Below, in pieces: positions 48,867 through 57,840 of a stretch of DNA of 64,000 nt; within the stretch, counting starts at the first letter, position 1; each line of letters opens with the position of its first letter. A program made the position numbers and the translations under genes. The notes beneath the pieces were generated by a model. That model saw only the letters and a list, made by a program, of their open reading frames with translations. It made no database searches and had not been told where the DNA came from. The stretch is from Arthrobacter sp. SLBN-112 (GTDB taxonomy: Bacteria > Actinomycetota > Actinomycetes > Actinomycetales > Micrococcaceae). The stretch lies in contig NZ_JAUSXY010000001.1 of assembly GCF_030944625.1 (NCBI RefSeq), positions 3,038,001-3,102,000 on the forward strand. The letters are read 5' to 3'.

Positions 48867-50195
48867 CTGCCGGCGTGAGGTGCGGGTAAGGATAGCTGCC
48901 GCCAGCACGGCCGTTCCGATGGCAGCTCCGATCAGGTTCAGGCCGAGGTAGCCGGCGACGCCCAGGACCAGCCCCGACACCGCACCTCCAGCCGCTCCGG
49001 CAGCACCCATCAGCATGTCAGAGACACCCTGCACTGCCACCCGGGCATCCCGCCCCACGCTTTCAGCCAGCAAGGTGGACCCGGAGATCGTGGCCGCCGA
49101 CCAGCCAACGCCCAACAGGACAAGGCCTGCCGCCACAGCCGGAGTCGAAGACTGTCCAAACCCGGCAACCACCACCGCTGCGATCAACACCGCGAAGCCA
49201 ATCATGATGGTCTCGATCCGGCCTGCCTTGTCCGTCAACCAGCCCATGACCGGCGAGAGCGCAAACATCCCGGCGATATGCAGCGAGATGGTGAAGCCGA
49301 TAATCACCAGCACGTCCCCCTCCGCCACGTGCCCGGGGTGGAACGCCGGGCCTTCCACCAGGTGCTGCAGGTGCAGCGGCGTCATGGACATCACGCCCAC
49401 CATCACCGCGTGGGCGGCGACGACGGCGGTCACCGCCAGGACCGCTGTCCGGGAGTCCCTGATGGCATGGAGCCCGCGGATCAGTGAGCCGCCGGCGTGA
49501 GGTGCTGCTGCGCCCGCGGGGGCTGCCTGGGCAAGGTCTTGGGCAGTGCTGCTCCCGGCGGCCGCGAGCTGGCGCGCCAGCAGCAGCGGGTCGGGGCGAA
49601 GCCCGGCGAACAGGAGCACGGTGGCAATGAACAGCCCGGCCGCGGCAATGACGAACGGGCCTGCCACGGGCGGCAGGCCCAGCGCCGCCCCCACCACCGT
49701 ACCGGGCTGGATGAGGTTGGGCCCGGCCACGGCGCCAACGGTGACCGCCCAGACTACCGCCGAGAGTGCCCTCCCGCGGTGTTCGGAGGCCGCAAGGTCC
49801 ACGGCAGCAAACCGCGCCTGCAGGGTGGCCGCGGTGCCGACGCCGATGCCTGCGGCGCCGAGGACGAGCAGGATAAAGAGCCCGGACACGACGGCCAGCA
49901 CCATGAGCAGGGCACCTGCCAAGGCTGCCGAGAGACCAGCCACCTGGCCGGCCCGGCGACCACGGTGGTCGGCCAACGATGCCAGCGGAAGTGCGGCGGC
50001 TGCGGCCCCCAGTGTCATGACCGTTGCCACGGCGCCCGCCCAGGCGCTGGAGCCGGACAGTTCCACGGCCAGGATGGAGCCGATCGACACGGTGGCACCC
50101 GTGCCGATGCCACCGAAGACCTGGGCTGTGCCAAGGAGCACAACGGTGCGCCGCTGCACCTGGCGCACGCGCTGTTCCGCTGCTGTGCGGGCCAT
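48852..50195 (-). CDS. MFS transporter
   Basis: A 447-aa membrane protein with about twelve hydrophobic segments. The SLADHRGRRAG loop between helices 2 and 3 is the MFS signature, and a charged central loop (about residues 210-240) separates the halves. It looks like a drug:proton antiporter by layout, but the substrate is unknown. Its 3' end overlaps the convergent hydrolase by 15 bases. TATGCT lies six bases before the ATG. Confidence 0.86.
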   Translation of the reverse strand: MARTAAEQRVRQVQRRTVVLLGTAQVFGGIGTGATVSIGSILAVELSGSSAWAGAVATVMTLGAAAAALPLASLADHRGRRAGQVAGLSAALAGALLMVLAVVSGLFILLVLGAAGIGVGTAATLQARFAAVDLAASEHRGRALSAVVWAVTVGAVAGPNLIQPGTVVGAALGLPPVAGPFVIAAAGLFIATVLLFAGLRPDPLLLARQLAAAGSSTAQDLAQAAPAGAAAPHAGGSLIRGLHAIRDSRTAVLAVTAVVAAHAVMVGVMSMTPLHLQHLVEGPAFHPGHVAEGDVLVIIGFTISLHIAGMFALSPVMGWLTDKAGRIETIMIGFAVLIAAVVVAGFGQSSTPAVAAGLVLLGVGWSAATISGSTLLAESVGRDARVAVQGVSDMLMGAAGAAGGAVSGLVLGVAGYLGLNLIGAAIGTAVLAAAILTRTSRRQSAAA

Positions 50196-50201
50196 GATCC
50201 G

Positions 50202-50207
50202 AGCATA
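50202..50207 (-). promoter_or_regulatory. -10 hexamer of the MFS gene (leaderless)
   Basis: TATGCT lies six bases before the ATG at 50195 and no ribosome binding site is visible. Confidence 0.5.
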
Positions 50208-50242
50208 GTCCTGCGCCGGTGCCTGCTGCAGGGGGTTAAACG

Positions 50243-50269
50243 GGTAATCCCGGCCAGGCCGGGATTACC
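50243..50269 (-). terminator. hairpin after terC
   Basis: A perfect 12-bp stem (50243-50254 with 50258-50269) with a CAG loop, followed on the minus strand by CGTTTAA. It ends the terC transcript between terC and the MFS promoter. Confidence 0.7.
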
Positions 50270-50293
50270 AGTTGCACAGAAGCGGATGGGTGC

Positions 50294-51322
50294 CTAGTCG
50301 ATGTCGCTGTGGCTCTTCCGGGCGTCTTCCTCAAGCCGGGGATCGATCGCGGCGGCCTTGGCCTTGGAGCTGAGCAGGCTGGCCACCACGGCAACGATGA
50401 TGGTTCCCACGATGACGGCAAGGGACACGAACGTGGGAATTTCAGGCGCCCATTCGATGTGGCGTCCGCCGTTGATGAAGGGGAGTTCGTTGACATGCAT
50501 GGCGTGCAGGACGAGCTTGACGCCGATGAACGCCAGGATGAAGGACAGGGCGTGCTTGAGGTAGATCAGGCGGTTCATCAGCCCGCCCAGCAGGAAGTAC
50601 AGCTGCCGCAGCCCCATCAGGGCGAACAGGTTGGCGGTGAAGACGATGAAGGGGCTCTGGGTGAGGCCGAAGATTGCCGGGATGGAGTCCACGGCGAACA
50701 GGAGGTCCGTGAGGCCGATAGTGATGAAGACGATCACCATGGGGGTGAAGACCTTCTTGCCGTTCACCGTGGTCCGCAGCTTGCCGCCGTCGAATTTCTC
50801 CGACATGGGGATGACTTTGCGGATCCTGGCAATCAGGGGGTTCTCGCGGTCCTCTTCCTCTTCGCCCTCGTCCTGCGCCTGCTTCCAGGCCGTCCACAGC
50901 AGGAACGCGCCGAAGACGTAGAACACCCAGCTGAACTGTTCAATGACAATGGCACCGAGCAGGATGAAGATGCCACGCAGGATGAGCGCAATGATGATGC
51001 CCACCATCAATACTTCCTGCTGGTATTTCCGCGGGACAGAGAACCTGGCCATGATGATGATGAAGACGAACAGGTTGTCGATGCTGAGGCTGTATTCCGT
51101 GACCCAGCCGGCGACGAACTGGCTGCCGAATTCGGGGCCGGTAAAGGCGAACATGGCGCCCGCGAAGGCCATGGCCAGGGCGACATAGAAGGCGACCCAG
51201 AGGCCGGCTTCCTTCATGGAGGGTTCATGCGGCCGGCGGACCACTAAGAGAAGGTCAGTCAGGAGGATCAGGCCGAGGATGACAAATGAGCCAAGCTCAA
51301 ACCATACGGGCAAGTCGGGCAC
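50294..51322 (-). CDS. TerC-family integral membrane protein, probable Mn2+ exporter
   Basis: A 342-aa protein with about eight to nine helices. The conserved acidic sites are EYSLSIDNLFVF and LLFAVDSIPA, each contributing metal-coordinating Asp/Asn. A charged cytoplasmic loop with an EGEEEEDRENP stretch sits in the middle (about residues 155-200). Members behind yybP-ykoY riboswitches, such as Alx, handle manganese. The riboswitch upstream here supports Mn2+ export rather than tellurium resistance. GTG at 51322 with AAAGG upstream; the open frame continues to 51382. Confidence 0.92.
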   Translation of the reverse strand: MPDLPVWFELGSFVILGLILLTDLLLVVRRPHEPSMKEAGLWVAFYVALAMAFAGAMFAFTGPEFGSQFVAGWVTEYSLSIDNLFVFIIIMARFSVPRKYQQEVLMVGIIIALILRGIFILLGAIVIEQFSWVFYVFGAFLLWTAWKQAQDEGEEEEDRENPLIARIRKVIPMSEKFDGGKLRTTVNGKKVFTPMVIVFITIGLTDLLFAVDSIPAIFGLTQSPFIVFTANLFALMGLRQLYFLLGGLMNRLIYLKHALSFILAFIGVKLVLHAMHVNELPFINGGRHIEWAPEIPTFVSLAVIVGTIIVAVVASLLSSKAKAAAIDPRLEEDARKSHSDID

Positions 51323-51355
51323 AGGGGCAGCCTTTCGCGGGGTACACAAAATGGT

Positions 51356-51469
51356 GTAAGTCTCTCCGGCCTGCCAGTGCACTTGGTGCGGATGCGGCGG
51401 CCCGCTACGCCCGGCGGGGCAACCATGCCCTGCGTGTTGACGATCGTAGCGCTTGGGATACTCCCCTAC
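51356..51469 (-). ncRNA. yybP-ykoY manganese riboswitch upstream of terC
   Basis: The minus-strand leader begins GTAGG-GGAGTA (51469-51459) and ends GAGAGA-CTTAC (51366-51356). GTAGG pairs with CTTAC (one G-U pair) to form P1, while GGAGTA and GAGAGA are the conserved junction loops that hold Mn2+ in this class. CGTCAACACG lies in between. The aptamer ends 33 bases before the terC start. Induction by manganese follows from the known class. Confidence 0.85.
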
Positions 51470-51478
51470 GTGCCTATA

Positions 51479-51484
51479 ACTCTA
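51479..51484 (-). promoter_or_regulatory. -10 hexamer upstream of the riboswitch
   Basis: TAGAGT lies about ten bases before the first conserved base of the riboswitch, which places the start site just ahead of P1. Confidence 0.45.
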
Positions 51485-51522
51485 CCCCACGGCTGTCATT
51501 GGATAACGGTTTCCCGGAACCA

Positions 51523-51552
51523 TTGACCGCCGTTGAGCGCTGCTGTCATAAT
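51523..51552 (+). promoter_or_regulatory. promoter of the solute-binding protein gene
   Basis: TTGACC (51523-51528), an 18-base spacer and CATAAT (51547-51552) form a good promoter with a start near 51559. Confidence 0.6.
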
Positions 51553-51562
51553 CAAATTCAGT

Positions 51563-51578
51563 GAGAAAGCGGTTTCTC
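51563..51578. promoter_or_regulatory. LacI-family-type operator
   Basis: GAGAAAGCGGTTTCTC has perfect 6-base arms around GCGG, close to the LacI/GalR operator form with a central CG. It begins a few bases after the predicted start site, where a bound repressor would block transcription. Confidence 0.55.
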
Positions 51579-51614
51579 GCCCCATCTGTCAGACCTTCCA
51601 GAAAGTCACGGTCA

Positions 51615-52934
51615 ATGAAGACTTCGCTTCGCACCAGCACGGTGGTCAAGTCGCTCGCCGCTGCGGCCACCCTCGCCATGCTTGCAACCGGCTGCTCTCC
51701 CTCCTCATCCGGCGACAGCGGCGGGAACGTCACCGTCCGCTTCACGTGGTGGGGCAACGACCTTCGCAACAAAGAAACCCAACAGGTCATAGACGCGTTC
51801 CAGGCCTCCCATCCCAACATCAAGATCCAGGCCGAGCCTGGAGTCTGGAGCAGCTACTGGGACAAACTGGCCACAACCACCGCGGCGAACGATTCTCCTG
51901 ACGTGATCCAGATGGACCAGGCATATATCGCCGAGTACGGCGGCCGGGGTGCCCTCCTTGACCTGTCGAAGCAAAGCAATATCGACACCTCCAAGATCGA
52001 CCAGGACGCCCTCAACTCCGGCCGGGTCAGCGGCAAGCAGTTTGGCCTGAGCACCGGGCAGAACGCCAAGGCCGTGATGATCAACACCAAGATGTTCCAG
52101 GACTTTGGTGTTCCCATCCCGGACGACAAGACCTGGACCTGGGATGACTACACCAAGACCGCCGCCCAGATCGCGAAAGCGGCGGCCAAAGCCGGGCAGA
52201 CCAATTACGGCAGTTCGTACTCGCTGACGGACTCCGACCTGAACACGTGGGCGATGCAGCACGGCGAATCGCTCTACTCGGCGGACGGCGGACTCGGCTT
52301 CAAGGAAGGTACCGCCACGTCCTTCTTCCAGAACCTGCTGAACCTGCGCAACGCCGGAGCCGCCCCGCCGGCCAACATTGCCACCGAGGACATCAGCGCC
52401 CCGGTGGAACAGACGTTGTTCGCCACCGGCAAGACCGCGATGTCGTGGTGGTGGACCAACCAGGTCAACGCGCTCCAGTCCGCGCTGAAGACCGACGTCA
52501 AGATCCTGCGTGCCCCAAGTTCCACAGGCAGTGCGAAGGACAACGGTATGTCGTACAAGCCGTCCATGTTCTGGTCGGTGTCTTCGCGCAGCAAGCATCC
52601 CAAGGAAGCTGCCGAGGTTGTCAATTACATGCTCAACAACCTGGACTCGGCCAAGACCATCCTGACCGAGCGTGGCTTCCCCACGAATTCAGAGGTCCAG
52701 ACGGCAATCGACCCGCTGCTGACCCCCGCGGACAAGTCCGCGGCGGCGTTCCTGAAGGACATCAAGCCGGATCTGAAGAGCGGCCCGCCGGTGCCGCCGA
52801 CCGGTTCATCCGGGGTGCAGGCTTTGATCCAGCGGTACTGCACGGACGTCCTCTTCGACCGCCAGTCACCCTCCGACGCAGCCAAGGGCCTGATGCAGGA
52901 GGCGCAGTCCATGATCGACTCCGCCAGGAAGTAG
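51615..52934 (+). CDS. extracellular sugar-binding lipoprotein (ABC solute-binding protein family 1)
   Basis: A 439-aa lipoprotein. The signal peptide ends in the lipobox LATGC with lipidated Cys near residue 27, so it is anchored outside the cell. The MalE/family 1 fold is suggested by RFTWWGNDLRNKETQQVIDAF-type spacing (key residues W, N, Q, F only) and by PDVIQMDQAYIAEY. It probably binds an oligosaccharide. No permease or ATPase is encoded beside it, so it must use a transporter encoded elsewhere. The ATG at 51615 is chosen because it gives the signal peptide. A LacI-type operator precedes it. Confidence 0.88.
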   Translation: MKTSLRTSTVVKSLAAAATLAMLATGCSPSSSGDSGGNVTVRFTWWGNDLRNKETQQVIDAFQASHPNIKIQAEPGVWSSYWDKLATTTAANDSPDVIQMDQAYIAEYGGRGALLDLSKQSNIDTSKIDQDALNSGRVSGKQFGLSTGQNAKAVMINTKMFQDFGVPIPDDKTWTWDDYTKTAAQIAKAAAKAGQTNYGSSYSLTDSDLNTWAMQHGESLYSADGGLGFKEGTATSFFQNLLNLRNAGAAPPANIATEDISAPVEQTLFATGKTAMSWWWTNQVNALQSALKTDVKILRAPSSTGSAKDNGMSYKPSMFWSVSSRSKHPKEAAEVVNYMLNNLDSAKTILTERGFPTNSEVQTAIDPLLTPADKSAAAFLKDIKPDLKSGPPVPPTGSSGVQALIQRYCTDVLFDRQSPSDAAKGLMQEAQSMIDSARK

Positions 52935-52961
52935 CGCGACACTACCTCATGGCATGAAGGA

Positions 52962-52995
52962 ACGGCGGGCACCTCCCAAGGGAGATGCCCGCCGT
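52962..52995. terminator. bidirectional terminator between the binding protein gene and uvrB
   Basis: The 16-bp stem 52962-52977/52980-52995 has one mismatch and a 2-base loop. It lies between two convergent genes. Confidence 0.8.
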
Positions 52996-53046
52996 CTTAT
53001 GTGTCACCCAAACCGATCTCCGGGCAGCCCTGCAGGGTGTACGCCC

Positions 53047-55146
53047 CTACGCGTGGCCCGCGGCCTGCATCTGGCGGAGCTCCTTCTTCAGTTCGCTGAC
53101 CTCGTCACGGATCCGCGCTGCCACTTCGAACTGCAGTTCGGCGGCGGCCCCGTGCATTTGTTCGGTGAGCTGCTCGATCAGGCCCACCAGGTCCTCTGCC
53201 GGCGCTGCGGCCAAACCATCCGCACGGACCTGCGCCGCGCCCTTCGCGCCGGACTTCGTGCGCTTGGCGCCCTTGGCCAGGCGGTTGTTCTTCAGCAGTT
53301 CCTGGGTGTCGGCGTCTTCCTTGGCCAGCTGGTCGGTGATGTCGGCGATCTTCTTCCGCAGCGGCTGGGGATCGACGCCATGATCGGTGTTGTAGGCCAC
53401 CTGGATGGCGCGGCGGCGGTTGGTTTCGTCGATGGCGAGGGCCATGGAATCGGTGATCCGGTCCGCATACATGTGCACCTGGCCTGAGACGTTACGGGCT
53501 GCACGTCCGATCGTCTGGATCAGCGACGTGGACGAGCGCAGGAAGCCTTCCTTATCCGCATCCAGGATGCTGACCAAGGACACCTCGGGAAGGTCGAGGC
53601 CCTCACGGAGGAGGTTGATGCCCACCAGGACGTCGAAGGATCCCATCCGCAGCTCGCGCAGGAGTTCCACGCGGCGCAGGGTATCGACGTCAGAGTGCAG
53701 GTACTCCACCTTCACGCCGTGGCCCAGCAAGTAATCCGTGAGGTCCTCTGCCATGCGTTTGGTCAGGGTGGTCACCAGGACGCGTTCGTCCTTCTCCACC
53801 CGGGTCTTGATCTCGCCGAGGAGGTCATCGATCTGGCCCTTGGTGGGTTTGACCACCACCTCCGGATCCACCAGGCCGGTGGGACGGATGATCTGCTGTA
53901 CGAATCCGTCCGCCTTGCCGAGCTCGTACTTGCCGGGGGTGGCCGAAAGGTAAACGGTCTGGCCCACCCGTTGGAGGAACTCGTCCCATTTCAGCGGCCG
54001 GTTGTCCATGGCGGACGGCAGGCGGAAACCAAAGTCCACCAGGTTCCGTTTGCGGGACATGTCGCCCTCATACATGGCGCCGATCTGCGGAATGGTCACG
54101 TGGGACTCATCCACCACCAGCAGGAAGTCGTCCGGGAAGTAGTCCAGGAGGCAGTGCGGCGCGGTGCCGGGTCCGCGCCCGTCAATGTGCGCGGAATAGT
54201 TCTCGATGCCGTTGCAGAAACCCATCTGCTGCATCATTTCGAGGTCGTACGTGGTGCGCATCCGCAGCCGCTGGGCTTCGACGAGCTTGTTTTGGCTTTC
54301 CAGTACCTTCAGCCGGTCCGCCAGTTCATCCTCGATCCGCTTGATGGCCCGCGCCATCCGCTCAGGCCCGGCCACGTAGTGGGAGGCCGGGAAGACGTAC
54401 ATCTCTTCCTCGTCGCGGAGGACTTCACCGGTGAGCGGATGCAGGGTGTGGATGTTCTCGATTTCGTCGCCGAAGAACTCGATCCGGATGGCCAGTTCCT
54501 CGTACATCGGAATGATTTCCACGGTGTCGCCGCGCACACGGAACGTGCCACGGTGGAAGTCGACGTCGTTGCGGGCGTACTGCATGGAGACGAATTTGCG
54601 CAGGAGGTCGTCACGGTTCATCTCGGCGCCCTTCCGCAGGGTGACCATACCGGAGATGTATTCCTCCGGGGTTCCCAGGCCGTAGATGCACGACACGGTG
54701 GCCACGACGATCACGTCGCGGCGGGTCAGCAGCGCGTTGGTGGCGGAGTGGCGGAGCCGTTCAACTTCCTCGTTGATGGAGGAATCCTTTTCGATGAAGG
54801 TGTCCGTCTGCGCCACGTACGCTTCGGGCTGGTAGTAGTCGTAATAGGAGACGAAATATTCCACCGCGTTGTTGGGCAGCAGTTCGCGGAACTCGTTGGC
54901 GAGCTGGGCAGCAAGGGTCTTGTTCTGGACCATCACCAGGGTTGGCCGCTGTACCTGCTCGATGAGCCACGCGGTGGTGGCGCTCTTGCCGGTACCGGTG
55001 GCGCCCAGGAGCACCACGTCCTTTTCGCCGTTCCTGATGCGTTCGGTCAGCTCCGCGATGGCGGCCGGCTGGTCACCCGCGGGCTTGAATTCGCTGATGA
55101 CTTCGAAGGGCGCTACAACACGGTTGATCTCCTGCGCAAGGCTCAT
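53047..55146 (-). CDS. uvrB: UvrB, excinuclease ABC subunit B
   Basis: A 699-aa helicase-like damage verifier. Walker [12 protein letters not shown], the beta-hairpin [11 protein letters not shown], helicase motif VDESHVT and motif [11 protein letters not shown] are visible. The C-terminal UVR motif ([18 protein letters not shown]) binds UvrA or UvrC. TAAATT lies six bases before the ATG, implying a leaderless message. Confidence 0.98.
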   Translation of the reverse strand: MSLAQEINRVVAPFEVISEFKPAGDQPAAIAELTERIRNGEKDVVLLGATGTGKSATTAWLIEQVQRPTLVMVQNKTLAAQLANEFRELLPNNAVEYFVSYYDYYQPEAYVAQTDTFIEKDSSINEEVERLRHSATNALLTRRDVIVVATVSCIYGLGTPEEYISGMVTLRKGAEMNRDDLLRKFVSMQYARNDVDFHRGTFRVRGDTVEIIPMYEELAIRIEFFGDEIENIHTLHPLTGEVLRDEEEMYVFPASHYVAGPERMARAIKRIEDELADRLKVLESQNKLVEAQRLRMRTTYDLEMMQQMGFCNGIENYSAHIDGRGPGTAPHCLLDYFPDDFLLVVDESHVTIPQIGAMYEGDMSRKRNLVDFGFRLPSAMDNRPLKWDEFLQRVGQTVYLSATPGKYELGKADGFVQQIIRPTGLVDPEVVVKPTKGQIDDLLGEIKTRVEKDERVLVTTLTKRMAEDLTDYLLGHGVKVEYLHSDVDTLRRVELLRELRMGSFDVLVGINLLREGLDLPEVSLVSILDADKEGFLRSSTSLIQTIGRAARNVSGQVHMYADRITDSMALAIDETNRRRAIQVAYNTDHGVDPQPLRKKIADITDQLAKEDADTQELLKNNRLAKGAKRTKSGAKGAAQVRADGLAAAPAEDLVGLIEQLTEQMHGAAAELQFEVAARIRDEVSELKKELRQMQAAGHA

Positions 55147-55152
55147 GGATCT

Positions 55153-55158
55153 AATTTA
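55153..55158 (-). promoter_or_regulatory. -10 hexamer of uvrB (leaderless)
   Basis: TAAATT lies six bases before the ATG at 55146. No ribosome binding site or clear SOS box was seen. Confidence 0.5.
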
Positions 55159-55227
55159 CAGCCGGGCACCGACAGCGAAGGGTCCAATCCGTTACGGGCG
55201 AACAACCACCGGGGTGCGCGGGCAATT

Positions 55228-56442
55228 TCAGGAAGCGTACGACGGCGGCTGCCACCCTGTTGCCTCGGCCCAGGCGGACATCAGCGGCCAGGCGACGTCC
55301 GTGAACCACGGTTCCTTCGCCGCCGCGTAGGCGCCGGTTCCGGTGGAGCCGGCGAAACGCCGGGCGAGGTCCGCCTTGTGCTCCTCGTAAAGCTTGAGCG
55401 CGGAGGGATCGTCCCGCAGCCAATCCCGGAACATCAGCGCATAACGCCATCCGGCCGAGCCGGCCGGCCGGACATGCACATTCACGGCCCGGCACGGGTC
55501 TGCGTTGGCATGGAAACGCTTGAGCCATGCCGAGGGATCGGGCGCATCGGGCTTCGGCGTATCGGATTCAATCCCCCGGACCGCCGGGAAGCCGGCAGCA
55601 GCCAGGAGCGGTGCGATCGTGGCCGCCGCTTCCAGGTCAGGCACTGCCACCTGCAGGTCGATGACGTCCTTGGCAGCGAGACCAGGGACGGATGTGGAAC
55701 CGACGTGGTCCACCGCCAGGATGGCATCAGGCGCAGCCGCCGCCAGCCGGGCCGCGATCATGGCCGCCTGCCGTGCCCAGTCCTCGCGATGCGGTTCCAA
55801 GACCGGCCCGCCCGTCCGCGGCGCCCGGGTTCCGGCAGCAAGGTTTCGGGCATAGGGCTGCAGCCGGTGATCCCACAGCCGGTCCACCTGGTCCAGCAGG
55901 TGCTGCATGGTGCCGGAGTTGTCCAGGACGACGTCGGCAGCGGCCAGGCGTTCCGCGCGCGCGGCCTGGGCTGCCATGCGCGAACGTGCCGCCTCGGCAG
56001 TCATCCCCCGCAGCTCCTGCATGCGCTGCAACCGGACGTCGTCGGGGGCGTCCACCACGAGCACAAGGTGGAAGCTGCTCCCCTGCCCGGTCTCGACCAA
56101 CAGGGGGATGTCCTGGACTACGACGGCGTCCTCCGGGGCGGCCGCCGTGATGGCCGCCGCACGGGCCCGCACCAAGGGGTGGACGATGGAGTTCAATGCT
56201 GCAAGGCGCTCCGGATGACCGAATACCGCCTCGCCGAGGCGCGCGCGGTCAAGCCGCCCGTCGTCGTCGAGCATGTCCGCACCAAACTCCGCAGCAACGT
56301 GTGCCAGGCCTTCGGTCCCGGGCTCAACCACCTCCCTTGCCAGGGCATCCGCATCCACCAGGACGGCACCGCGCTCCTTCAGCCGCGCCGCCACCACCGA
56401 TTTCCCTGAGGCGATCCCGCCCGTCAACCCGATTTTCAGCAC
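55228..56442 (-). CDS. coaE: dephospho-CoA kinase fused to a GrpB-like domain
   Basis: A 404-aa fusion. Residues about 1-195 are dephospho-CoA kinase, the last step of CoA synthesis, with Walker A GLTGGIASGKS and VDADALARE. Residues about 215-400 are a GrpB/UPF0157 domain (VGSTSVPGLAAKDVIDLQ), a nucleotidyltransferase-like fold of unclear role. The same fusion is known from M. tuberculosis, where the C-terminal part has been linked to folding or stability of the kinase. GTG start with TAGGGT six bases upstream. Confidence 0.95.
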   Translation of the reverse strand: MLKIGLTGGIASGKSVVAARLKERGAVLVDADALAREVVEPGTEGLAHVAAEFGADMLDDDGRLDRARLGEAVFGHPERLAALNSIVHPLVRARAAAITAAAPEDAVVVQDIPLLVETGQGSSFHLVLVVDAPDDVRLQRMQELRGMTAEAARSRMAAQAARAERLAAADVVLDNSGTMQHLLDQVDRLWDHRLQPYARNLAAGTRAPRTGGPVLEPHREDWARQAAMIAARLAAAAPDAILAVDHVGSTSVPGLAAKDVIDLQVAVPDLEAAATIAPLLAAAGFPAVRGIESDTPKPDAPDPSAWLKRFHANADPCRAVNVHVRPAGSAGWRYALMFRDWLRDDPSALKLYEEHKADLARRFAGSTGTGAYAAAKEPWFTDVAWPLMSAWAEATGWQPPSYAS

Positions 56443-56448
56443 TCTCCC

Positions 56449-56454
56449 ACCCTA
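56449..56454 (-). promoter_or_regulatory. -10 hexamer of coaE (possibly leaderless)
   Basis: TAGGGT lies six bases before the GTG at 56442. The GGGAGA between them could also act as a ribosome binding site if transcription starts further upstream. Confidence 0.4.
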
Positions 56455-56534
56455 CTGAACCGTGGCCGGGCAAGGCTCCCTTTGAATCACCATCGGCCGC
56501 TCCCCGCCCCCGCGGCGCAACTCCACGCCGCAGC

Positions 56535-56540
56535 TAGACT
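56535..56540 (+). promoter_or_regulatory. -10 hexamer of the YigZ-family gene (leaderless)
   Basis: TAGACT lies seven bases before the ATG at 56548 and no Shine-Dalgarno at usable spacing is seen. Confidence 0.45.
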
Positions 56541-56547
56541 GGGGCGG

Positions 56548-57237
56548 ATGCATGCGCAAGACAGCAGGACCACCACTTACACCACGTTGCAGGCCGGGCG
56601 GGACTTCCGGTACGAGCTGGAGATCAAGCGGTCCAGGTTCATCACCGTCCTCCGCAGGGCCGGCACGGAAGATGAGGCCCGGGACCTCGTCGCCGGACTC
56701 CGTCGCGAGTTCCACGACGCCCGCCATCATTGCTCCGCGTTCGTCATCGGCCCGGACCGCACCATACAGCGCTCAAGCGACGACGGCGAGCCTGCCGGCA
56801 CCGCCGGGATCCCCATGCTCGAAGCCCTGCTGAAGAGGGAAACGGCGCCCGGGGCGACGGACCTGAGCGACATCAGTGCCGTCGTCGTCCGCTATTTCGG
56901 CGGTGTGCTGCTGGGCGCGGGCGGACTGGTCCGCGCCTATTCGGAATCGGTCTCCGCGTCCCTGGAGCTGGCACCCCTGATCCGCCGCAGCAGGCTGCGG
57001 ATCTGTTGCACGGCGGTGCCCCACGCCGGAGCCGGACGGCTCGAGAACGACCTGCGCGCCGCCGGCCTGGTCATGGCGGAGACGACCTACCAGGACCGCC
57101 TCACAGTACTGCGCGTTGCCGTACCCGACCATCCCGAAGCCATTGCGGCCGCAACAGAACGGATCCAGCAGCTGACCTCGGGGTCCGCCGCGCTGACTCC
57201 CGAAGGAACGGAGTGGATTGATGAACGCCCCGCGTGA
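56548..57237 (+). CDS. YigZ/IMPACT-family protein
   Basis: A 229-aa protein of the YigZ/IMPACT (UPF0029) family, related to eukaryotic Impact. The conserved N-terminal blocks SRFITVLRR, HHCSAFVIG and DDGEPAGTAGIPML are visible, then VVVRYFGGVLLGAGGLVRAY. The C-terminal domain resembles a ferredoxin-like fold. The bacterial role is uncertain. Overlaps the next gene by 17 bases. Confidence 0.9.
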   Translation: MHAQDSRTTTYTTLQAGRDFRYELEIKRSRFITVLRRAGTEDEARDLVAGLRREFHDARHHCSAFVIGPDRTIQRSSDDGEPAGTAGIPMLEALLKRETAPGATDLSDISAVVVRYFGGVLLGAGGLVRAYSESVSASLELAPLIRRSRLRICCTAVPHAGAGRLENDLRAAGLVMAETTYQDRLTVLRVAVPDHPEAIAAATERIQQLTSGSAALTPEGTEWIDERPA

Positions 57238-57721
57238 CGTGACCATCGTGGATGTGGACGCAGCGGTCGCGGACCGGCTGCTCGGACTGGCCAAACGCGA
57301 TGCCTCCCCCGATGAAGTGGCTCCCCCGCTCGGAGGCCCGGGCTGGAACCTTGAGCGCACCGCCTGGTTTTTCAGCTACCACCACGCCGCAGCCGCCGGG
57401 CTTGATGGACCCGCGGCGGAGAAGTCCTGGGCGGTGTTCAGCGGCGGTGATGTGGCAGGGTCCATCCGGCTCAAGCGGGAACCCCACCCGGATAGGCTTT
57501 CCGCCGAAACCGGCATCTGGTTGGGCCGGAGCTACCGCTCCCGCGGGATCGCCCGCGCCGCCTTCGCGCTCGTCCTCGCAGAAGCCCGCTTGGCGGGCTT
57601 GCAGCGCGTCACCGCCCGCACCCTGGCCGGGAACCTCAGCGCCCAGCGTCTCCTGGAGGAAGCAGGCGCCGTCCTGACGCCCGACGACGACGGAACGGTC
57701 CACGCCGTCGTCGACCTTTGA
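57221..57721 (+). CDS. GNAT-family N-acetyltransferase
   Basis: A 166-aa acetyltransferase of the RimJ/RimL-like group. The acetyl-CoA loop is WLGRSYRSRGIARAAF, followed by ARTLAGNLSAQRLLEEAG, which is typical of this family. It may act on a protein N-terminus or small amine. The ATG at 57221 lies inside the end of the YigZ gene; a TTG just before it is also in frame. Confidence 0.85.
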   Translation: MNAPRDVTIVDVDAAVADRLLGLAKRDASPDEVAPPLGGPGWNLERTAWFFSYHHAAAAGLDGPAAEKSWAVFSGGDVAGSIRLKREPHPDRLSAETGIWLGRSYRSRGIARAAFALVLAEARLAGLQRVTARTLAGNLSAQRLLEEAGAVLTPDDDGTVHAVVDL

Positions 57722-57771
57722 AGGCTGCGGCAGCGGCGTCGCCGCGGCAGCGTTATGCAGCGTTAAAGAAA

Positions 57772-57802
57772 ACAGGCCCCCTGCCAGAGGCAGGGGGCCT
57801 GT
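57772..57802. terminator. terminator between a GNAT gene and rpsA
   Basis: A perfect 14-bp stem (57772-57785 with 57789-57802) with a 3-base loop. On the minus strand TTTTCTTTAA follows, so it is an efficient terminator for rpsA; it may also serve the plus strand. Confidence 0.88.
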
Positions 57803-57840
57803 CCGCTGTGGTGCCGGGATGAACCCGGCACCGGCGGCAA

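Noticed and set aside
50294..51322. Tellurite resistance as the function of the TerC protein
   Set aside because: No other ter genes are nearby and the upstream leader is of the manganese-sensing class, so Mn2+ homeostasis is the better call.
55147..55210. SOS box upstream of uvrB
   Set aside because: CGAAC occurs once near 55199 but has no matching GTTCG arm at the required spacing.
53695..56409. A 904-codon open frame on the plus strand opposite uvrB and coaE
   Set aside because: It is antisense to two unambiguous genes and contains no recognisable domain. In high-GC DNA the complement of a codon-biased gene often stays open. Similar long antisense frames oppose uvrC, uvrA and polA.
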